Shown: positions 21,362-29,001 of the stretch, piece by piece
Layout: every line of letters starts with the position of its first letter
How positions within the stretch are numbered: the first letter of the stretch is position 1
Assembly: GCA_021808525.1 (NCBI GenBank)
Contig: JAKBBK010000022.1
Location: 1-41,577 of the forward strand
Origin: Pseudomonadota bacterium
Lineage (GTDB): Bacteria; Pseudomonadota; Gammaproteobacteria; Burkholderiales; Burkholderiaceae_C
Reading direction: 5' to 3'
Length of the DNA stretch: 41,577 nt
Notes under the pieces: generated by a model
Databases searched by the model: none
What the model was told of the DNA's origin: nothing
What the model saw: the letters and a program-made list of their open reading frames with translations, nothing else
Program-made: the position numbers and the translations under genes

Positions 21362-22999
21362 ATGCCCAGCCGCCCTTCCCCGGAACCCTCGCAGGCGCAT
21401 GAGGCCGACGGCCGGGCCCGCGCCCGCGAGCCGGCGAGCTCGCGGCGAACCGAGCGCCCGCGCAACCTGGTGCTCGTGCTGGGCGACCAGCTCGATCTGG
21501 AGGCCGCCGCCTTCGACGGCTTCGACCCCGCGCAGGATCTCGTGTGGATGGCCGAGGTCGACGAGGAATCCACCCATGTCTGGTCGAGCAAGCAGCGCAT
21601 CGCCCTGTTTCTGGCGGCGATGCGCCACTTCGCGCGGGCGCTGCGGGCCGCCGGCCGCCCGCTGGTCTACACGCGCCTGGGCGAGGCCGGCAACCGGGGC
21701 AGCCTGGCCGCCGAGTTGCGGGCGGCGCTGGACAGGCTGGCCCCGCGCCGGGTGCTGATGACGGCGCCGGGCGACTGGCGCGTGCTGCAGTCGCTGAAGG
21801 CGGTGGTGGAGCAGGCCGGGCTGAGCCTGGAAATCCGCGAGGACCGGCATTTTTTCTGCAGCGTGCGCGAGTTCGCGGCCCACGCCAGGGGGCGCAAGTC
21901 GCTGCGCCTGGAGTACTTCTACCGCGAACTGCGGCAGCGCCACGGGGTGTTGATGCAGGGCGACCAGCCCATCGGCGGGCGCTGGAATTTCGACGCCGAC
22001 AACCGCGAGGCCTTCGGCCCGCGGGGCCCGGGAGCGCTGCCGCCACGCGCCGGCTTCGAGCCCGACGAGTTGACCCTGGAGACCCTCCGCGAGGTCCAGA
22101 CCCGCTTCGAGCGGCACCCCGGCTCGCTCGAGGGCTTCGCCTGGCCGGTCACGCGCGAGCAGGCCCTGCGGGCCCTGGGCCTGTTCATCGAGCAGCGCTT
22201 GCCCCTGTTCGGGCGCTACGAGGACGCGATGTGGCCCGCAGAGCCCTGGCTGTATCACTCCCAGCTGTCGGCCGCGCTGAACCTCAAGCTGCTGAGCCCG
22301 CGCGAAGTGGTGCGGGCCGCCGAGGCGGCCTGGCAGGCGGGCAAGGCGCCCCTGCAGAGCGTCGAGGGCTTCATCCGCCAGATCCTCGGCTGGCGCGAGT
22401 ACGTGCGCGGCATCTACTGGACGCGCATGCCCGGCTACGCCGAGGTCAATGCCCTGCAGGCCACGCGCGAGCTGCCCGCCTGGTACTGGAGCGGCGACAC
22501 CGACATGGCCTGCCTGCGCGAGGCCCTCGCGCAGACCCTGGCCCATGGCTATGCGCATCACATCCAGCGCCTGATGGTCACCGGCCTGTTCGCGCTGCTG
22601 CTGGGCGTGCGGCCCCAGCAGGTGCACCACTGGTACCTGTCGGTCTACGTCGACGCGGTGGAATGGGTGGAACTGCCCAACACCCTGGGCATGAGCCAGT
22701 ACGCCGATGGCGGCCTGATGGCCAGCAAGCCCTACGCGGCCACCGGCAAGTACATCCAGCGCATGGGCGGGGGCTGCGCGGGCTGCCGCTACGACCCGGC
22801 GCAGCGCGTGGGCGAGCGCGCCTGCCCCTTCACCACCCTGTATTGGGATTTCCTGCTGCGCCACGACAAGCTGCTGGGCGCCAACCCGCGCATGGCGCTG
22901 CAGGTGAAAAACGCCGCGCGCCTGCCGGACGAGGAACGCGCGGCCCTGTCGCGGCGCGCCGAGGCCATTCGCGAGGGCCGGGTCGGCGCATGCGCATGA
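21362..22999 (+). CDS. phrB: Iron-sulfur bacterial cryptochrome/photolyase (FeS-BCP, (6-4) photolyase type)
   Basis: A 545-residue cryptochrome/photolyase-related protein. It has the NLVLVLGDQLDLEAAAFDGF start, the GRWNFDADNRE motif and the C-terminal FAD-domain segments ILGWREYVRGIYW and NTLGMSQYADGG. Four cysteines at 384, 472, 475 and 488 have the same spacing (88, 3, 13) as the [4Fe-4S] ligands of Agrobacterium PhrB (Cys350, 438, 441, 454). The cluster and the prokaryotic (6-4) photolyase class are therefore well supported. The enzyme reverses (6-4) photoproducts with light through FAD. The first 33 residues are a charged, variable lead; an upstream ATG at 21323 is possible but lies 5' of the candidate -10. 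The gene overlaps the next one by 4 bases. Confidence 0.92.
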   Translation: MPSRPSPEPSQAHEADGRARAREPASSRRTERPRNLVLVLGDQLDLEAAAFDGFDPAQDLVWMAEVDEESTHVWSSKQRIALFLAAMRHFARALRAAGRPLVYTRLGEAGNRGSLAAELRAALDRLAPRRVLMTAPGDWRVLQSLKAVVEQAGLSLEIREDRHFFCSVREFAAHARGRKSLRLEYFYRELRQRHGVLMQGDQPIGGRWNFDADNREAFGPRGPGALPPRAGFEPDELTLETLREVQTRFERHPGSLEGFAWPVTREQALRALGLFIEQRLPLFGRYEDAMWPAEPWLYHSQLSAALNLKLLSPREVVRAAEAAWQAGKAPLQSVEGFIRQILGWREYVRGIYWTRMPGYAEVNALQATRELPAWYWSGDTDMACLREALAQTLAHGYAHHIQRLMVTGLFALLLGVRPQQVHHWYLSVYVDAVEWVELPNTLGMSQYADGGLMASKPYAATGKYIQRMGGGCAGCRYDPAQRVGERACPFTTLYWDFLLRHDKLLGANPRMALQVKNAARLPDEERAALSRRAEAIREGRVGACA

Positions 23000-24234
23000 G
23001 AGCCCCCGAGCATTTCGCCCCCACGCTGGATGCGGCGCGCTCGCGTATCGCCGCCGTGCGCCCGGCCGACTACGCGCGCAGCCGCAACGCCCTCGAGGGC
23101 GCGGTGACCCGCCTGTCCCCCTACATCACCCACGGATTCGTCAGCCTGCCCGAGGTGCTGGCCGAAGTGGCCGCGCGCCACCGGCTGGACCTGCGCCACA
23201 AGTTCGTGTTCGAGCTGGGCTGGCGCGAGTATTTTCGCCACGTGTGGCGCCACCGGGGCGAGCGCATCCTGCGCTCGCTGCACGAAGGGCCGCTGCCCGA
23301 GGGGGCCTACGCCCCCGGGATGCCCGCCGACATCCGCCAGGCGCGCACCGGGCTTCCCGTGGTCGACCAGGCCGTGCGCGCCCTGTACGCCACCGGCTAC
23401 CTGCACAACCACGCCCGCATGTGGCTGGCCAGTTACGTGGTGCACCTGCGCAAGGTGCATTGGCGGGCCGGCGCCGACTGGATGCTGGCCCACCTGCTCG
23501 ACGGCGACCTGGCCAGCAATCACCTGAGCTGGCAATGGGTCGCCGGCACCGGCAGCCACAAGCCCTACCTGTTCAACGCCGAGAACGTGGCGCGCCATGC
23601 CCCGGCCCCCTGGCACAGCCCGGGCAGCGCGGTCGACAGCTCCTACGAGGCGCTGGACGCGCTGGCGCGCAGCCCGCGCGCGCTGCCCGCGCTTCCCCTG
23701 GAGCAGGGCGTGGAGGAGCCGGGCATCCACTCGCGGCCACCCCGGGGCGCGGCGCCCGAGGCCGCCGAGGTCGCGGGCCGCGATGTCTGGCTGGTCCACC
23801 CCTGGGCCCTGGGCGAGCCTCCGGCCGGGCTCCCCGCGGGCTGCCTGCGGGTGGCCTGGTGGCCCAGCGTGCAGCACGCGGCGTGGCCGTGGAACGAGGC
23901 ACGCTGGAATTTCGTCGGCGAGCGCATGTCCGCCCTGGCCGCGGTGCAATGGAGCGGCAGCCGCCAGCAACTGGCGCGGGCCCTGGCCGCCGCGCGCTCG
24001 GTGCACACCCTGGCCGACGAGCATGTGAACGCGCAACTGCCGGAGGGCGTGCATGCACGCCCTGCCCTGCGCCTGTTCCCCGAGGTCGATCGCCCCTGCG
24101 GCTCCTTCTCCGCCTGGTGGACCCAGGTCACGCGCGAGCTGCGGCACCTGTCGGATCTGCCCGGCCTGCGGGCGCTGGCGCGGCAAGGCCCGGCCGGGCC
24201 GCTGTTCGGCGCCGACCCTGGCGAGCGGGGCTGA
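22996..24234 (+). CDS. Photolyase-like FAD-domain protein without the N-terminal antenna domain
   Basis: A 412-residue protein that starts directly in the photolyase FAD-binding helical domain: RNALEGAVTRLSPYITHGFV, FELGWREYFRHVWRHRGERI, LPVVDQAVRALYATGYLHNH and NHLSWQWVAGTGSHKPYLFN (about residues 25-200). The alpha/beta antenna-binding domain that precedes this in ordinary photolyases is missing. Instead about 160 residues follow it, with DVWLVHPWALGEPPAGLPAG, WPWNEARWNFVGERMSALAA and a C-terminal WW-containing segment. Their strand-helix pattern may be a displaced version of the missing domain. Photoreduction or repair activity is not proven. The ATG at 22996 overlaps the previous stop; an in-frame ATG at 22990 is also possible. 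Confidence 0.8.
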   Translation: MRAPEHFAPTLDAARSRIAAVRPADYARSRNALEGAVTRLSPYITHGFVSLPEVLAEVAARHRLDLRHKFVFELGWREYFRHVWRHRGERILRSLHEGPLPEGAYAPGMPADIRQARTGLPVVDQAVRALYATGYLHNHARMWLASYVVHLRKVHWRAGADWMLAHLLDGDLASNHLSWQWVAGTGSHKPYLFNAENVARHAPAPWHSPGSAVDSSYEALDALARSPRALPALPLEQGVEEPGIHSRPPRGAAPEAAEVAGRDVWLVHPWALGEPPAGLPAGCLRVAWWPSVQHAAWPWNEARWNFVGERMSALAAVQWSGSRQQLARALAAARSVHTLADEHVNAQLPEGVHARPALRLFPEVDRPCGSFSAWWTQVTRELRHLSDLPGLRALARQGPAGPLFGADPGERG

Positions 24235-24237
24235 GCC

Positions 24238-25950
24238 ATGCCGCGGCCGGGCACCGATCGGGGGCTCCAACTCGTGTGGTTCAAGCGCGATCTGCGCATC
24301 GCCGACCACGAGCCCCTGGCGCTGGCCGCCAGCCGAGGCCCCGTCGCCGCGTTGTATGTGCATGAGCCCAGCCTGTTGCGATCGCCCGAATTCGACCCCT
24401 GCCACCTGGATTTCATCCAGGACTGCCTCGCCGAACTCCGCGACGCCCTGGCGCGCATCGGGTGCCCGCTGCTGATCCGCACCGGCGAGTGCCCCGAGGT
24501 GCTGCAGGATCTTCATCGCAGCTACGGGGTGCGCACGCTGTGGAGCCACGAGGAAACCGGGCTCGAGATCACCTACGCACGCGATCGGCGGGTCGGCGCC
24601 TGGTGCCGATCCCAAGGCATCGAGTGGCGGGAGATTCCCCAATGCGGAGTCATCCGCCGCCTGCGCAGCCGTGATGGCTGGGCACGCCGCTGGGAGCTTC
24701 GCATGTCCCGGCCCCTGGTGAGCCCGCCGCCGCGCGTGCGCACCCTCGAGGCCCTGCGCGACCTCACGGCCGTCGCGGCGAGCCACCCCCTGCTCGCCAG
24801 GGCCGAGCTGGGCCTGCCGGGCCCGCGCCGGCCCGAGGCCTGGCGGGGCGGGGAAGCCCTGGCCCACCAGACCCTGCAGTCCTTCCTGCGCCAGCGGGGG
24901 GTCGACTACCGGCGCCAGATGTCCTCCCCCGTGACCAGTTTCGACGCCTGCTCCAGGCTCAGCCCCTATCTCGCCTGGGGCGCGATTTCGCTGCGCACGG
25001 TGCATCAGGCCTGCGAGTCGCGCCTGCGCGAACTGCGCGAACTGCGCGAACCGCGTGAAGCGGGCGACCGCGCTGACGGCGGCCTGGCGGTGGACTCGCG
25101 ATGGTTCGCCTCGCTGCGCTCATTCAGCGCACGCCTGCGCTGGCATTGCCACTTCATGCAAAAGCTCGAGGACGAGCCGCGCATCGAGTTCGAGAACTTC
25201 TCGCGCGCCTTCGACGGACTGCGCGAACAGGACGTCGACCCCGCGCGGCTCGAGGCCTGGTGCGCGGGGCGTACCGGCTACCCCATGGTGGATGCCTGCA
25301 TGCGGGCCCTGCACGCGGGCGCCTGGATCCATTTCCGGATGCGCGCCATGCTGGTGTCCTTCGCGGCCCATCACCTGTGGCTGCACTGGCGTGCCTTCGC
25401 CCCCTACCTGGCGCGCCAGTTCCTCGACTTCGAGCCCGGCATCCATTACAGCCAGGTGCAGATGCAAAGCGGAACCACGGGCATCAACACCCTGCGCATC
25501 TACTCCCCCGTCAAGCAGGCGCTCGACCAGGACCCCGAAGGCCGGTTCATCCGGCGCTACGTGCCGGAGCTCGAAGCCGTGCCCCTGCAGTACCTGGCGC
25601 AGCCCCACACCATGCCGGCCTCGCTGCAGCAGCGCACGGGAGTGCTCATCGGGCGCAGCTATCCGGAGCCCATCGTCGAGCACCTGATCGCCTACCGCGC
25701 CGCGCGCGAGCGCATCGCCGCGCTGCGCCGCACGCCGCAGGCGCGGGCGGAGGCCGATCGGGTGCAGGCCCGGCACGGGAGTCGGCGCAGCGGGCTGCCG
25801 CAGACACCCCGCCGTGCGGCCCCGCGCCCGGCCCCGCGGGGCCAGCCCGCCCAGCTCTGCCTCTGGGACGCCCCGGAGGCGCTCGATGACGAATCAGCCC
25901 GGAGCGCTGGCGCGCAACATGGGCAGGAGCGAGGCCAGCAGGAGTCCTGA
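24238..25950 (+). CDS. phr: Deoxyribodipyrimidine photolyase/cryptochrome family protein
   Basis: A 570-residue protein with both photolyase domains. The N-terminal part has LQLVWFKRDLRIADHEPLAL, and the FAD domain has SRLSPYLAWGAISLRTVHQA, RLRWHCHFMQKLEDEP, YPMVDACMRALHAGAWIHFR and RFIRRYVPELEAVP. It is longer than CPD photolyases (about 470) because of a basic, proline-rich C-terminal tail of about 70 residues. A short LRELREL repeat near residues 262-272 comes from repeated cgcgaactg units at about 25025-25050. RIYSP stands where most relatives have RIYNP, an asparagine that contacts the lesion or flavin pocket in known photolyases. It begins 3 bases after the previous stop and overlaps the convergent lysE by 57 bases. 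Confidence 0.9.
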   Translation: MPRPGTDRGLQLVWFKRDLRIADHEPLALAASRGPVAALYVHEPSLLRSPEFDPCHLDFIQDCLAELRDALARIGCPLLIRTGECPEVLQDLHRSYGVRTLWSHEETGLEITYARDRRVGAWCRSQGIEWREIPQCGVIRRLRSRDGWARRWELRMSRPLVSPPPRVRTLEALRDLTAVAASHPLLARAELGLPGPRRPEAWRGGEALAHQTLQSFLRQRGVDYRRQMSSPVTSFDACSRLSPYLAWGAISLRTVHQACESRLRELRELREPREAGDRADGGLAVDSRWFASLRSFSARLRWHCHFMQKLEDEPRIEFENFSRAFDGLREQDVDPARLEAWCAGRTGYPMVDACMRALHAGAWIHFRMRAMLVSFAAHHLWLHWRAFAPYLARQFLDFEPGIHYSQVQMQSGTTGINTLRIYSPVKQALDQDPEGRFIRRYVPELEAVPLQYLAQPHTMPASLQQRTGVLIGRSYPEPIVEHLIAYRAARERIAALRRTPQARAEADRVQARHGSRRSGLPQTPRRAAPRPAPRGQPAQLCLWDAPEALDDESARSAGAQHGQERGQQES

Positions 25951-26511
25951 CATGAGCAGATTGAAGGCCAGGGCGCGGCGGCGGGTGCTGAGCACACGCT
26001 GCAGGTGCGAGCCGCCGAAGGCCCAGGCGGTGATGCTGGGCAGGTTGATCGCCCCGAACAGCAGCACCGCCCCCAGGGGCAGCAGGAAGCCCTGACTCGC
26101 GGGAATGTAGGTGCTGAAGGCGCTCACCGCCATCAGCCAGGCCTTGGGGTTCACCCACTGGAAGGCCACGGCGCCCAGGAAACTCATCGGGCGCGACGCG
26201 CCGCCGCGGGGGCTCGAGCCATGCGGGCTCGGCGCGGTGGCGATGCGCCAGGCCAGGTACAGCATGTAGGCCGCGCCGACCCAGCGCATGCCGGCGTACA
26301 CCCAGGGCCAGCGCAGGAACACCGCCGCCAGGCCCAGGCCCACGCATGCGACCAGCACCAGGAATCCCGAGGCGACCCCCAGCAGGTGGGGAACCGTGGC
26401 ACGAAAACCGAAATTGGCGCCGGAGGCGAGAAGCATCAGGTTGTTCGGCCCGGGCGTGATCGAGGCCGCGAAGGCGAACAGGGCGAAGGCCAGCAGGGTG
26501 GCGTGGGACAT
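25894..26511 (-). CDS. LysE/RhtB-family amino-acid exporter
   Basis: A 205-residue protein with about six membrane helices and the family signature FAASITPGPNNLMLLASGANFGF near the N-terminus. FQWVNPKAWLMAVSAFSTYIP in the middle is another conserved part. Family members export amino acids or derivatives by antiport. The ATG at 26511 gives the normal N-terminus; a longer frame from 26565 has no conserved residues. It is divergent from a MocR-type regulator 199 bases away, a common arrangement in which the MocR protein controls the exporter. The gene end overlaps the photolyase gene. Confidence 0.92.
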   Translation of the reverse strand: MSHATLLAFALFAFAASITPGPNNLMLLASGANFGFRATVPHLLGVASGFLVLVACVGLGLAAVFLRWPWVYAGMRWVGAAYMLYLAWRIATAPSPHGSSPRGGASRPMSFLGAVAFQWVNPKAWLMAVSAFSTYIPASQGFLLPLGAVLLFGAINLPSITAWAFGGSHLQRVLSTRRRALAFNLLMSGLLLASLLPMLRASAPG

Positions 26512-26591
26512 GGTGGGCTCGGTACGGGATCGGCGCGCCCCCGCGGCATCGGGGAACTTGCCCACAATCTAGCGGCTCGTCCGGGCGCACG

Positions 26592-26660
26592 ACAGATGCA
26601 CAGCCCCCGATTCTGTGCCGACACAGATTCTTGCGTTTCGGATCTGTACTGGTTCGAACC
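26592..26660 (+). promoter_or_regulatory. Repeated ACAGAT-type operator sites between lysE and mocR
   Basis: The divergent region has ACAGAT-like boxes: ACAGATG at 26592, GATTCTGTG (inverted) at 26609, CACAGATTC at 26622 and GGATCTGTA (inverted) at 26640. ACAGATTC and GGATCTGT form an inverted repeat with one mismatch over 9 bases. A perfect palindrome, GGTTCGAACC, follows at 26651-26660. These are good candidates for MocR dimer sites; no full tRNA structure surrounds the palindrome. Confidence 0.5.
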
Positions 26661-26710
26661 CAGGCGCGCTGTATGGTGTGCACTCCCGGCTTGTCTGTCA
26701 TCATTCCCGC

Positions 26711-28138
26711 ATGTCCGCCGAAGCTCCGCTCTACCTCAGCCTGGCCGATCGACTGGCCGGGCTGGCCGCATCCGGCTCGCTGCGCCCGGGCGCGCGCCTG
26801 CCCTCGGTTCGCGCGTTGTCGGAGCAGCATGGGGTGTCGGTGTCCACCGCCGTGCAGGCCTACCGCACGCTGGAGGATCGGGGGGTGATCGAGGCCCGGC
26901 CGAAGTCGGGGTTCTTCGTGCGGCGCCCGCGCGACCTTCCCCCCGTGCCGGAGGCCACCCGCCCGCCCACGCGCCCCGTGGCGGTGGAGGTCAAGGCCAT
27001 CGCCGATGCGGTGTACGACCTGCTGGGCGAGCCGGGCTACGTGTCCTTCGGCGCGGCCGCCGCCGGCGAGAGCCTGTACGCCAACCAGCGCATCCGGCGC
27101 GCCCTGGCGCGCAGCGCGCAGCGCCATGTGGACGGGCTGGGGCGCTATGCCACTTCCCTGGGCGTGGCGGAACTCCGCCAGGCGATCTCGCGCCGGGCGG
27201 TGAACCTGGGCTGCACCCTGGACCATGGCAACGTGGTGGTGACCAATGGCTGCACCGAGTCGATCAGCCTGTGCCTGCGGGCGCTGACCCAGCCTGGCGA
27301 CGTCATCGCCATCGAGTCGCCGACCTATTTCGGCTTCCTGCGGGCCCTGCAGGCGCTGGGCCTGCGCGCGGTGGAAATCCCCATGCAGCCGCGCACGGGC
27401 ATGTCCCTGGACGCGCTGGAGCTGGCGCTGGACACCCAGCCCATCAAGGCCGTGCTGGCCGTGCCCACGGTGTCCAACCCCATGGGCACGGTCATGCCCA
27501 CCGCGTCCAAGAAACGCCTGGCCGAGATGCTCGGACGGCGCGGGATCCCGCTGATCGAGGACGTCATCTGCAACGAGCTCGCGCCCACCGAGGAAGCGCG
27601 GCGGGCGGTGCGCTCCTTCGACACCGACGGCCGGGTGCTGTTGTGCGGCTCCTTCGGCAAGACCCTGGCGCCCGGGTTGCGGGGCATCGGCTGGGTGGAG
27701 GCCGGACGCTGGAGCAGCGAGGTGGCCGGCCTGAAGCGCTCCTTGAGCGGAGGCGGCAGCACGGTGGTGGAATGGGCCGTGGCGGATTTGCTGGAGCATG
27801 GGGGCTACGAGCAGAACCTGCGCCAACTGCGGCGCAACTTCGCCGAACAGGTCGATATCGCAAGACAGATCATCGGTTCCGCCTTTCCGCCCGGCACCCG
27901 GGTCACCGACCCGAGCGGAGGGTTCGTGCTGTGGGTGGAGCTGCCCCGTGCGGTGGACGCGATCGAGTTGTATCGGCGCTGCATCGGCCAGGGCATCGTG
28001 GTCGTGCCGGGCCCGCTGTTCACCACCACCACGCGCTACCGCAACTGCCTGCGGCTCAACGCGGGCGCGCCCTGGACCGCCGAGCGCGAGCAGGCGCTGC
28101 GCCTGGTGGGGCAAGTGGCGGCGTCCATCGCACCCTGA
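26711..28138 (+). CDS. MocR/PdxR-like GntR-aminotransferase fusion regulator
   Basis: A 475-residue protein. Residues 1-75 are a GntR winged helix (LYLSLADRLAGLAASGSLRP, PSVRALSEQHGVSVSTAVQAYRTLEDRG). The rest is a fold-type I aminotransferase domain with NGCTESISLCLRAL, VPTVSNPMGTVMP, IEDVICNEL and the PLP lysine in GSFGKTLAPGLRGIGWVEAG. Such proteins bind PLP or its adducts with amino acids and switch nearby genes. Here the divergent LysE exporter is the obvious target. The ATG at 26711 starts the GntR domain at the usual distance; upstream ATG codons lie in the operator region. Confidence 0.9.
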   Translation: MSAEAPLYLSLADRLAGLAASGSLRPGARLPSVRALSEQHGVSVSTAVQAYRTLEDRGVIEARPKSGFFVRRPRDLPPVPEATRPPTRPVAVEVKAIADAVYDLLGEPGYVSFGAAAAGESLYANQRIRRALARSAQRHVDGLGRYATSLGVAELRQAISRRAVNLGCTLDHGNVVVTNGCTESISLCLRALTQPGDVIAIESPTYFGFLRALQALGLRAVEIPMQPRTGMSLDALELALDTQPIKAVLAVPTVSNPMGTVMPTASKKRLAEMLGRRGIPLIEDVICNELAPTEEARRAVRSFDTDGRVLLCGSFGKTLAPGLRGIGWVEAGRWSSEVAGLKRSLSGGGSTVVEWAVADLLEHGGYEQNLRQLRRNFAEQVDIARQIIGSAFPPGTRVTDPSGGFVLWVELPRAVDAIELYRRCIGQGIVVVPGPLFTTTTRYRNCLRLNAGAPWTAEREQALRLVGQVAASIAP

Positions 28139-28262
28139 AGCCCTGGGCAGGTCCGCGGCCGCGCATGGGGCCGGCCTGTCAGGAATCGGCGCCCGCGTCG
28201 ACCAAGGACATGGGCGACGCCTCCGCGGCGCCCCGGAACCTTCCCAACGCAAAGGAGCCAAC

Positions 28263-28841
28263 ATGATCCGAGCAAGCATCGCCGCGGCCCTGGTCGCGTC
28301 CGCCATGGCCTGGAGCCCGGCGCGGGCGGCGCCCAGCCCCGGGCAACTGGCGGACGCCATGCTGCACGAGATGACGCAGACCACCGCGGTCACCCTGGGC
28401 TCGGGCCCCCGCGTGGTCGACGTGTTCTTCGACCCCAACTGCCCGTATTGCCATGAGCTCTACGAGGACCTGCGGCCCTGGATCGGCAGCCAGGGCCTGC
28501 GATTGCGCTGGATCCCGGTGGCCGTGCTGGCCCGCAGCAGCGAGGGCAAGGCCGCGGCCATGCTGCAGGCCGCCGATCCGGCCCGGGCGCTGGCACGCAA
28601 CGAGAGCGAGTACGGCCGCAACCCCCGCGCCGGATCGGGCGGAGGCCTGGTGCCGGCGACGCGGGTGACCCCCGCGACCCGCGAGGAACTGGCCCGCAAC
28701 CTGAAGGTCCTGCACGCCGCCGGGGCGTATTTCGCCTTTCCCATGATGGTCTGGCGCAACCCGTCGGGGCAGGCACGAATGTTCCTCGGCGCGCCGCGCG
28801 ACGCCGCGCAACTCAAGGCGATGCTGGCCACCGTGCAATGA
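28263..28841 (+). CDS. DsbG/DsbC-like periplasmic thioredoxin-fold protein
   Basis: A 192-residue protein with a signal peptide (MIRASIAAALVASAMAWSPARAAPS) and a thioredoxin-like domain whose active site is VFFDPNCPYCHELYEDL (Cys60, Cys63). The C-terminal half has HAAGAYFAFPMMVWRN, where FAFPMM takes the place of the usual cis-proline TPT-type loop. Members of this family (thiol:disulfide interchange, DsbG-like) isomerise or reduce disulfides in the periplasm. It lacks the N-terminal dimerisation domain of full DsbC/DsbG. AAAGGAG precedes the ATG by 6 bases. The 160-base gap after it shows no gene. Confidence 0.85.
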   Translation: MIRASIAAALVASAMAWSPARAAPSPGQLADAMLHEMTQTTAVTLGSGPRVVDVFFDPNCPYCHELYEDLRPWIGSQGLRLRWIPVAVLARSSEGKAAAMLQAADPARALARNESEYGRNPRAGSGGGLVPATRVTPATREELARNLKVLHAAGAYFAFPMMVWRNPSGQARMFLGAPRDAAQLKAMLATVQ

Positions 28842-29001
28842 TGCAGCGCTTGAAGCGTCACGGTTGCTCTGCGATACTCGGTCGCACCTACTGTTCGCTG
28901 GGGCTCGCCGTGCCAGGCGCAGCCCTGCCCAACGAGGCCGTGGAGCCATCCCGGCCGCGGGAGCGCGACCCCATGCACCCTGCCTTGCTCGGGGGTGCGC
29001 G

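Noticed and set aside
26651-26672. tRNA gene (GGTTCGAACCC resembles a T-arm)
   Set aside because: No acceptor stem, anticodon arm or D-arm can be built around it; it reads better as an operator palindrome.
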